Shown here: positions 1-5,812 of the stretch, piece after piece
How positions within the stretch are numbered: position 1 is the first letter of the stretch
Layout of the letters: every line of letters begins with the position of its first letter
Assembly (NCBI GenBank): GCA_035363095.1
Contig: DAOSEK010000017.1
Location: 1 to 22,552 of the forward strand
Length of the DNA: 22,552 nt
Reading direction: 5' to 3'
Source: DAOSEK01 sp035363095
GTDB lineage: Archaea > Nanobdellota > Nanobdellia > Woesearchaeales > UBA119
Translations under genes and position numbers: made by a program
The notes under the pieces: model-generated
The model's database searches: none
Told to the model about the DNA's origin: nothing
What the model saw: only the letters and a program-made list of their open reading frames with translations

Positions 1-1
1 A

Positions 2-400
2 GAAGAAGTTTATAACGGTTTAGATGATGACTGCAATGGAATAATTGATGATGTAGCAAAGGATAAATCTTTTGAAAGTTCTCTTGTTTTTAATAGAATT
101 AATGTACTTCCCGAACCAGGAAGACCAGGGATAAATCCGGCAAACTACGCTTTAGTACAGGTTTTTGTTGAGAATCAAGGCACCAAAACATTTGAAGATG
201 TTTCTTTAACAGCTGAACTGATGGATTATGGTTCAAGAACTAAAAGATCAAGATTAACAATTAAAAAAGGCACAACAGAATCATATAAATTGCTCTTAGA
301 AGTTCCTTGGTATACAAAACTTGGTTATGCTTGGGTAAAAGTAGTGCTTAGTAGTGATGAAGGAATGAGAATAAAATACGTTCCAGTTAAAATTGAATAA
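2..400 (+). CDS. C-terminal part of a probable surface protein with MopE-like metal-binding loop
   Basis: Open from the window edge to a TAA at 398-400, giving 132 visible residues; the N-terminus lies outside. It opens with VYNGLDDDCNGIIDD, an Asp/Asn-rich loop of the type found in MopE-like putative metal-binding repeats (pattern NGxDDDCNGxxD), usually seen in secreted or cell-surface proteins. The remaining ~100 residues alternate hydrophobic and polar residues and include VFVENQGTKTFEDVSLTAEL, which resembles the Ig-like (CARDB or S-layer type) beta domains of archaeal envelope proteins. A calcium-stabilised extracellular protein is therefore likely. The specific function cannot be told from this fragment. 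No membrane anchor is seen in the visible part. Confidence 0.75.
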   Translation, partial: EEVYNGLDDDCNGIIDDVAKDKSFESSLVFNRINVLPEPGRPGINPANYALVQVFVENQGTKTFEDVSLTAELMDYGSRTKRSRLTIKKGTTESYKLLLEVPWYTKLGYAWVKVVLSSDEGMRIKYVPVKIE

Positions 401-420
401 AATCTTTTTTATTTTTTAAT
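401..420 (+). terminator. T-rich tract after the surface-protein gene
   Basis: Directly after the stop at 400 there are runs of six T (CTTTTTTATTTTTTAA). Archaeal termination commonly occurs at such T-runs without a hairpin. The next gene converges from the other strand. Inferred from position and composition only. Confidence 0.4.
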
Positions 421-442
421 TAATATACATACTGTTAAACAA

Positions 443-1942
443 TTACTCTATCTTTTCCTCCATGCAGGCTCTTTTTAGAAATTTTTTAGCATTATCAATA
501 AACTTTTCCTCTTCATCACTTTTTATTAATGCGCCTGCTGCACTCCTATGTCCTCCACATTCATGGTAAATATCAGCACAAATCTTATGCATAATCTCTC
601 TTGCATCCGATTCTTCATCAATACATCTTATACTTACTTTAGTAGTAGGCTCTTCTTCATTTCTTGCAAGCCCTATTATATATCTAATGGTACTTGTAGA
701 ATCAGACTTAGAGAGTATAGATGACATCGTACCTATTATTGAAGTCTTTACTTTATCCTCTGCATTTATGATCAAGTATTTAGATTCCTTAATTATATGT
801 TTTTTATTTGACTTATTTTCATCATACCATCTTAAAGAATTCATAATTTCTCTTTTGTAACTATTTAAGGTGTCAAGGGCTTTTCTTTTAATCTTAGAGT
901 CTCCTAAGCATGTTCCAATTCCAACTGAGGCTTCTCCAAGCCTTCCACACGCATTTAGAAGAGTAGCAAACTCCCTTGCATCTCTTAAAGGAGATTCTTT
1001 TTTTTCCTCTTTTAAAATGTAAACAGGTCCTATTATCGATTGTGCATCTTTAATGCCTGCACTTATCCTTTGCATGATAATTCCTGCAGTAAGTTTTTTT
1101 ATCTCTTCATCAGAAAGATTTACTAGTTTAACAAATCCATCATTACTTCTTGGTTTAATTCCAATCTTGTTAAGAAAATTTATCGCTCCTGTTTCTGAGC
1201 CACTAACCCCTGGGATATAAGGGTCTGTTGAATATTGAAGTAATTTATATAGAGGTTTTGTTTGTGCCCCAAAAACCCTTATTCCTTTTATTACTTTTAA
1301 TTTTCCTAAACTCTTTGCATCTTCAACAATCATGCTATTTAGCTGGCTGAATCCATTTTGTTCTTGGATATCCCCAATTGCCCCAATTATTGCAATATGT
1401 GCCATATCCCTGTTTGCGATATCAACCTCTCTTGAAAACATGTAAACAACACCAGAACCCGAGATTTCATTATTTCCATCAATACCAAAAAGATGAGGAT
1501 TTAGTTGAATGATATTCTTTTCATCTATTTTGGATTGCACTTCATGGTGATCTAAAATAAAAACTTTCCTATCAGAAAGATACTTATTAATAAAATCAAT
1601 CTGTCCAGAACCAATATCCGTGAACACAAAAACCTTGTATCGCTCTTTAGAAAGCGCTTTAATTTTTTCCTCAGTGAGTTGTTGTACTATTGATATAGAA
1701 TACTTTCTACTGCATCTATTAAGCGTCTTTATTAAAATAGAAGCAGCAGTTATACCATCTGCATCCAGATGTGAAATAATCCTTATTGTTTTTGATTCAT
1801 CAACAGCTTTAAATTCAGTTGCTACCTCTTTAGCCCTTGAAATAAATTCCTCTTGGTTTGAGTTTTTGATAGTATCTTTACCAATCCTCAAAGCACATTC
1901 TCCAAGTTTTTCATCTGAATAGTCTCCACTCTCAAGTTCCAA
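443..1942 (-). CDS. recJ: RecJ-like DHH-family single-strand nuclease (archaeal RecJ/GAN type)
   Basis: About 499 residues. In the longest frame (from a TTG at 1957) the DHH phosphoesterase motifs are in order: SHLDADG (Asp65, Asp67), FTDIGSG (Asp114), LDHHEV (136-138) and GAIGD (195-196). A C-terminal DHHA1 motif follows, CGGHRSAAGA at about 467-476. These residues bind two metal ions that hydrolyse single-stranded nucleic acid. Archaeal members act as 5' or 3' exonucleases and some join the GINS/MCM replisome. I prefer the TTG at 1942 because GAGGGG at 1953-1948 sits 5 nt before it, the spacing used by other genes here; 1957 is the alternative. It lies downstream of rpsO on the same strand, an arrangement seen in many archaea, but a diverged copy of the dispersed repeat separates the two genes. 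Confidence 0.92.
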   Translation of the reverse strand: MELESGDYSDEKLGECALRIGKDTIKNSNQEEFISRAKEVATEFKAVDESKTIRIISHLDADGITAASILIKTLNRCSRKYSISIVQQLTEEKIKALSKERYKVFVFTDIGSGQIDFINKYLSDRKVFILDHHEVQSKIDEKNIIQLNPHLFGIDGNNEISGSGVVYMFSREVDIANRDMAHIAIIGAIGDIQEQNGFSQLNSMIVEDAKSLGKLKVIKGIRVFGAQTKPLYKLLQYSTDPYIPGVSGSETGAINFLNKIGIKPRSNDGFVKLVNLSDEEIKKLTAGIIMQRISAGIKDAQSIIGPVYILKEEKKESPLRDAREFATLLNACGRLGEASVGIGTCLGDSKIKRKALDTLNSYKREIMNSLRWYDENKSNKKHIIKESKYLIINAEDKVKTSIIGTMSSILSKSDSTSTIRYIIGLARNEEEPTTKVSIRCIDEESDAREIMHKICADIYHECGGHRSAAGALIKSDEEEKFIDNAKKFLKRACMEEKIE

Positions 1943-2163
1943 TCTGACCCCTCGCAAAAAATAAAAATAAACAATATTTTGTATAATTCTTAATGTTAAA
2001 ACCTAATGCTTCTTTTTTTAAATCTTTGTATTTCCAAAAATAGATTCATTAAACATCACAAATTTTTTTAGAAGTAATATTCAAAAAAATAAATCTAGAA
2101 ACTAGTAGAATAAAAAATGCAAAATAAAAAAATAAATTACTCTTAAGACATTTAATATCTTAA

Positions 2164-2303
2164 ATGAAAATTCATTAAAGCATAAGGTATGTTGCTATAT
2201 ATTTGAAGGTTAATCATTGTGTGAATCCTTTCTTTCTTTGTCCTTTCTTGTATATCTCAAAAGACCAAAGTGTGCAAAATGAGCGAGGATTTTATGACAT
2301 CAA
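2164..2303 (+). repeat. Dispersed intergenic repeat, copy F (diverged, 5' module only)
   Basis: Diverged relative of the repeat described at 4819. It keeps ATGAAAA at its start, GAAGGTTAATC, TGTGAATCC, CCAAAGTGTGCAAA and a degenerate form of the palindrome (GATTTTATGACATC). Like copy D it stops after the palindrome and lacks the 3' module. It fills most of the 363 bases between recJ and rpsO; I see nothing else there. Confidence 0.6.
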
Positions 2304-2305
2304 TC

Positions 2306-2761
2306 TTAACCTACAATAAGTTTTAATTGGTCAGGATTATACTTCCATCCTTTCGGAAGAGTTCCTTGTGTCTTGTAATATCTTGCAAGTCTTCTTATCT
2401 TAGACTCTGTAATAATAAGGCCTCTTTTAGCAGTTTGGTCTTGTTTGTTTTGCTCAAGATGAGTTATAATAACTAATGCTCTTTTAAGTAAAGCATAAAG
2501 ATCCTCAGGTAACTCTGGAAGCATTTTTTTATCTTTTAAAATATCAGTAATAGATTTTCCTAAAATATTTTTCACATCAGGAACTCCATATTTGTCTCTT
2601 AAAACTAAGCCAATCTGAGAAGGAGTCAATTCGTCTTTTGCAAGCTTTAAAATTAACATATTTATTTCCTTTTCGCTATACCTAAGCCAAGTAGGTTTAT
2701 TAAACACCAAAGGCTTCTTAGAGCCTGCCTTTCCTCTGCTTCTTGAATAGATTCTTGCCAT
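2306..2761 (-). CDS. rpsO: 30S ribosomal protein uS15
   Basis: 151 residues starting MARIYSRSRGKAGSKKP, the classic archaeal/eukaryotic S15 N-terminus, followed by the conserved S15 core (LTPSQIGLVLRDKYGVPDVK) and the RRLARYYKTQGTLPKGWKY tail. uS15 binds the central domain of 16S rRNA in the 30S subunit. The longer frame begins at a GTG at 2770, but that GTG is part of the Shine-Dalgarno AAGGTG, which lies 6 nt before the ATG at 2761, so the ATG is the start. A TATA box at about 2911-2919 and a ~120-nt structured leader precede the gene. recJ follows downstream. Confidence 0.95.
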   Translation of the reverse strand: MARIYSRSRGKAGSKKPLVFNKPTWLRYSEKEINMLILKLAKDELTPSQIGLVLRDKYGVPDVKNILGKSITDILKDKKMLPELPEDLYALLKRALVIITHLEQNKQDQTAKRGLIITESKIRRLARYYKTQGTLPKGWKYNPDQLKLIVG

Positions 2762-2791
2762 ATTTAACACCTTTTTTTAAAAAAACATTTT

Positions 2792-2879
2792 AATCCAGAA
2801 TAAGTTATGTTATGCAAAAAAGTCCTTAAGGGAATAACAAAGTACTTGCTTCCCGGCATAACCAAGCCTAGACCGGATT
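2792..2879 (-). promoter_or_regulatory. Structured 5' leader RNA upstream of rpsO
   Basis: On the minus-strand transcript, nested helices are visible. The outer helix is AATCCGG (2879-2873) with CTGGATT (2798-2792), 7 bp including one G-U. The second is GTTATGC (2862-2856) with GCATAAC (2815-2809), a perfect 7 bp. Inside it GGGAA (2854-2850) faces TTCCC (2834-2830). A separate palindrome CCTTAAGG lies at 2824-2831. The segment is more GC-rich than its surroundings and lies between the TATA box and the rpsO start, so it is probably transcribed as leader. An autoregulatory site for S15 or an independent small RNA are both possible. I recognise no known riboswitch class. Confidence 0.5.
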
Positions 2880-2910
2880 ATCCGAATTATAATAGATGGT
2901 ATTGCCTTTA

Positions 2911-2919
2911 GCTTATAAA
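2911..2919 (-). promoter_or_regulatory. TATA box of rpsO
   Basis: TTTATAAGC on the minus strand. A start of transcription 24-28 nt downstream would fall near 2885-2890, placing the folded leader in the mRNA. Based on match and position only. Confidence 0.5.
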
Positions 2920-2921
2920 CT

Positions 2922-3653
2922 TTACGTTAGTTTTTTTTTAATATCTTTAATTTTTCCAAAGAATACAATGTTGTTTTTATCATCTAAAACATAAACCTCA
3001 AAATCATCTACCTGTTTCTCACCCAAAATAAATGGGGAGATGTTTTCATATGTTTTTAATTCTAAAACATTTATTCCATAGTTAAACTTTGAAAAAGAAG
3101 GCATAATCAAAAGTTCTTTTTGTTTGAATTCTCCTTTAATAAAGCATTTGAAGGTCTCTTTTTTTTTATTTTCAGATAATATTATGGCTGGGTGAAGATG
3201 ACCTATTATAATTCTTTTTACATCTCCAAAATAAATGTTAGGCATATAGTCTCCGTGGCAAATTAGATTCTCATCCTTAATTAAGTAAGTTTTTGTTTCT
3301 TTTTTGATATCTCCTTTTGCAAGGTAGTTCTTTAAAAGTGTATCATGGTTCCCTTTGATAAAAAAATAATCTATCTTATTTTCTTTTGCAAAGAAAATCA
3401 TATCTTTAAACTCTTTTAGTACTTTAAATGAGAAATTTCCAAACTCATGAAATATATCCCCATTAAAAACAATGTATTTAGGATTTAACATCTGAATTAA
3501 ATTCTTAATTCTTCTAACACTTTGTAACATAAAAGAATTATTTTGTTCGTTAAGACCTAAGTGAAGATCTGAAATAATCAATATTTGTGATTGTTTTAGG
3601 TACAAGGATTCTTCTTGAATAAATATATCTTTTAATTTTGTTATCTCATCCAT
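2922..3653 (-). CDS. Calcineurin-like metallophosphoesterase (Lhr-associated, COG1407-like)
   Basis: 243 residues with all metallophosphoesterase motifs in order: ISDLHLG (Asp29, His31), FNGDIF (65-66), KGNHDTLL (101-104), CHGD (133) and GHLHP (151-154). These residues coordinate two metal ions. The compact size and the absence of an Mre11 capping domain fit the ICC-like/COG1407 group rather than Mre11. That group is known to be linked to Lhr helicases in archaea and bacteria and is thought to work in nucleic-acid repair; an Lhr gene lies 2.2 kb away on the same strand. The ATG at 3653 has only a weak AGGTTAT upstream. The substrate is not known. Confidence 0.88.
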   Translation of the reverse strand: MDEITKLKDIFIQEESLYLKQSQILIISDLHLGLNEQNNSFMLQSVRRIKNLIQMLNPKYIVFNGDIFHEFGNFSFKVLKEFKDMIFFAKENKIDYFFIKGNHDTLLKNYLAKGDIKKETKTYLIKDENLICHGDYMPNIYFGDVKRIIIGHLHPAIILSENKKKETFKCFIKGEFKQKELLIMPSFSKFNYGINVLELKTYENISPFILGEKQVDDFEVYVLDDKNNIVFFGKIKDIKKKLT

Positions 3654-3725
3654 TTTTATAACCTATTAAATGCAAAGATTTAAATATTTGTATTGCAAAA
3701 ATATAAAATAATACTGATTTTTTAT

Positions 3726-3733
3726 GAGGTGAT
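3726..3733 (+). promoter_or_regulatory. Strong Shine-Dalgarno of the first pilin
   Basis: GAGGTGAT lies 6 nt before the ATG at 3740 and is nearly fully complementary to the archaeal 16S rRNA 3' end. It suggests high expression and fixes the start. Confidence 0.8.
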
Positions 3734-3739
3734 TTTAAG

Positions 3740-4186
3740 ATGAAAGGAAAAAGGGCGCAAGCCGCAATGGAGTTCTTGATGACTTATGGATGGGCAATCT
3801 TGATTATTTTAGTAGCAATAGCCGCACTCGCATATTTTGGAGTCCTAAACCCCGCAAGATATGTCGCTGATTCTTGTACTTTGTCTTTACCCTTCGTTTG
3901 TAAAGATTTCAGTGTTAGAAGTACTGGAATACAATTAGTTATTTTTAATGGTGGAGTTGATCCTATAACTGTGACTGAAGTAGATGCAACAGATTTTGCA
4001 GCAGGTTGTTTAGCAACATCTTTGAGTCAGTCAATTCCTTCAGGTGCTCAAGGAACTTTTACTATTACATGTACTCTTACTCCCACTAAGGATAAGTTGA
4101 GCGGTGATTTGAAAGTAACGTACACTTCTGCCAGTGGCTTGTCAAAGGTTGAAATGGGTCAGTTGTATAGTAAGATTGGACAGTAG
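3740..4186 (+). CDS. Type IV pilin-like protein with class III signal peptide
   Basis: 148 residues. The N-terminus MKGKRA followed by QAAMEFLMTYGWAIL is a class III signal peptide (QxxxE core), normally cut before the Gln by an EppA-type prepilin peptidase. A single hydrophobic helix (about residues 12-35) forms the filament core, followed by a beta-rich head with cysteines in C-x(8)-C (SCTLSLPFVCKDF) and a further Cys pair, possibly disulfides. It should be a secreted subunit of an archaeal pilus or adhesion filament. It is the first of three related genes on this strand and has the best ribosome binding site of the set. Confidence 0.9.
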   Translation: MKGKRAQAAMEFLMTYGWAILIILVAIAALAYFGVLNPARYVADSCTLSLPFVCKDFSVRSTGIQLVIFNGGVDPITVTEVDATDFAAGCLATSLSQSIPSGAQGTFTITCTLTPTKDKLSGDLKVTYTSASGLSKVEMGQLYSKIGQ

Positions 4187-4215
4187 ATTTTTCTTGTTTT
4201 TTTTTCTTTTGTTTT
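4187..4215 (+). terminator. T-rich terminator after the first pilin gene
   Basis: The stop at 4186 is followed by a T-rich stretch including a run of ten T, as expected for archaeal termination. It would make the major pilin message partly separate from the next gene. Confidence 0.5.
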
Positions 4216-4335
4216 CTTTCTTTGGCCTGATGCGTGCTTTGATGGTTTGATTGTTTTATGACCAAATTGGCTTTTGTGTCCAATCACTATTTAACATTTT
4301 TATTGCATAGTCTTTTTTAAATAAGGTGCTAGATA

Positions 4336-4764
4336 ATGTATGATAACATAAAAAGAATGACATTCTCCTTGACTCTTTTTGTGTTGTTTAGTTTTGCATT
4401 TCTTTTTTTCATAAATCATTTTGAGCCAACTAAATTCCTTTTTAACTATTGTGCGACTGATGCAAATCTATTTTGCACAAATCTAGAAGTAAATACAAAA
4501 TCAATAACATTCAAAATAAAAAATAATGACATGAATACCATTACTCTAAAACAGCTTGAGATAAAAGATTTAAACTGTTCTTTAGTTGAAATCAACAAAA
4601 CAATTGAATTTGGAGATTCACTATCCATTAATATCCCTTGCATTCAAGAGAAATCAACTGAAAAAAAGAAACATAACCTAACAATTATATACCATTCTGG
4701 AACCCCGCCCCTAAAAAAAACCGCAAATATCGAGATATATAGTGATATAAAAGATTTAGAGTAA
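4336..4764 (+). CDS. Pilin-like membrane-anchored protein lacking a class III signal
   Basis: 142 residues, ATG preceded by AAGGTGC. A hydrophobic helix at about residues 8-27 is followed by an outward-facing domain. That domain keeps the layout of the flanking pilins: a Cys just after the helix, a second Cys about eight residues on (CATDANLFCTNLEV), then ITFKIKN and NTITLKQLEI, matching ITVTEV and ITITKI in its neighbours. It lacks the QxxxE cleavage motif and the GWAI segment, so it should not be processed as a pilin. It may be a membrane-anchored minor component, an assembly factor or a decaying paralogue. Homology to the pilins is inferred from pattern and position. Confidence 0.7.
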   Translation: MYDNIKRMTFSLTLFVLFSFAFLFFINHFEPTKFLFNYCATDANLFCTNLEVNTKSITFKIKNNDMNTITLKQLEIKDLNCSLVEINKTIEFGDSLSINIPCIQEKSTEKKKHNLTIIYHSGTPPLKKTANIEIYSDIKDLE

Positions 4765-4818
4765 ATCCTTCTCCCATTTTGCATACTTTGCTATCTTAAA
4801 AAGGGTAATAAGGGACAA

Positions 4819-5115
4819 ATGAAAAACCTCAGCATAAATGCCAAGGTATCTCTTGGATATTCGAGGTTAATCCTTGGATAAATCCGTTTATTCAAGCTTT
4901 TGGCTTGAAAGACCATAGTATACGAATGATCAGGATTTCATGAAATCAACAACCTCATCCTAAATGGCGGGGAATGTTGGTAATATAAAAGCATGCGCTG
5001 TATTCAAATAGGTTGTTGATTACAAAAAAGTGTACCGAGTCCTCCTGTTGAAACACGAGGTATGCTTTTCTATTGGCCAAAGTATGCGAAGTGATGCTGG
5101 ATTTCATGAAATCAA
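4819..5115 (+). repeat. Dispersed intergenic repeat, copy A (full length)
   Basis: Best forward full-length copy. The 5' module starts GAAAAACCTC with a partly paired CCTCAGC/GCCAAGG hairpin, then TCGAGGTTAATCC, then the perfect 14-bp palindrome GATTTCATGAAATC at 4934-4947. The 3' module has CAACAACCTC, TGTTGGTAATATAAAAGCATGC, GGTTGTTGATTACAAAAAAG and a terminal hairpin CCTCCTGTT/AACACGAGG ending near 5074. A further partial 5'-module end follows (CCAAAGTATGCG to a second palindrome at 5100-5113). There is no ORF. It occupies most of the 528 bases between the second and third pilin-like genes. Confidence 0.85.
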
Positions 5116-5292
5116 GAAAAAAAATTGTTATTTGGATTCACAAAATAAAACCTAGCCAAAAAATCGAAACAAATATAAATCCAAAGGATTAAAAAGGATT
5201 TAAGACATAAAGAAAATTGTTTGCAAAAAGATAATTATTCATTTTTATATTACAATGCTATTTTAGAGTAAAACGTTTTAGAAGGTGGTTAT

Positions 5293-5802
5293 TTGCTGTT
5301 TCAAAAAAAATTAGAAGTATTATCATCAAAGAAAAAAAGCCAAGCTGCAATGGAATACGTAATGACTTATGGCTGGGCAATCTTAGCAGTAATGATAGTA
5401 ATAGGCTTTATAGTCAATTATGCAAATATTGATCCAAGCGATTTCATGGGAGAAGAGTGCAACTTTGATATAGGTCTTAAGTGTAACGATTTTGCAATAT
5501 CTGAAAGTGGCGCAAATAACATCGTTCTTTCAGTTACCAATGGATTTCCAAAAGCTATCACTATTACAAAAATAGTATTTAGTGGAGGATTTAGTTCAAC
5601 ACACACATTTCTTCCATCAGTAATGAGTATTTCTCCAACCGACACTAAATTAATTAAGATCACTGCAGGAACTATTTCTCCCTTTAGAAACAAAAGAGTT
5701 GAAATAGAAATAAGTTATTATTACGATGGAACTCCTCCGGATGATATTTCTAAATACACTTATACACTTAAAGGCTATTTAGTGGGTTCTTCAGCAAAAT
5801 AA
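5293..5802 (+). CDS. Type IV pilin-like protein with class III signal peptide, long leader
   Basis: 169 residues. The 16-residue basic leader ends KKKS, followed by QAAMEYVMTYGWAILAV, a class III signal with expected cleavage before Gln. A transmembrane/filament helix follows, then a beta domain with two cysteines in C-x(7)-C (ECNFDIGLKCNDF), like the first pilin. The start is a TTG with AAGGTGG 5-6 nt upstream; no ATG exists before the signal peptide, so this start is needed. It ends 11 bases before the stop of the convergent lhr gene. Probably a second secreted filament subunit. Confidence 0.88.
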   Translation: MLFQKKLEVLSSKKKSQAAMEYVMTYGWAILAVMIVIGFIVNYANIDPSDFMGEECNFDIGLKCNDFAISESGANNIVLSVTNGFPKAITITKIVFSGGFSSTHTFLPSVMSISPTDTKLIKITAGTISPFRNKRVEIEISYYYDGTPPDDISKYTYTLKGYLVGSSAK

Positions 5803-5812
5803 TAGATTTCTA

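Noticed and set aside
1620..1922. 100-residue plus-strand ORF inside recJ
   Set aside because: Lies wholly antisense to the conserved DHH motifs of recJ and has no recognisable features.
2790..2880. A tRNA gene upstream of rpsO
   Set aside because: Helices are present but there is no T-arm GTTCAAAT, no anticodon arm and the acceptor pairing does not fit, so it is treated as a leader structure.
4819..5115. A classical transcription terminator or single riboswitch in repeat copy A
   Set aside because: The same block order occurs in six intergenic regions in both orientations relative to genes, so it is a dispersed repeat rather than a gene-specific control element.
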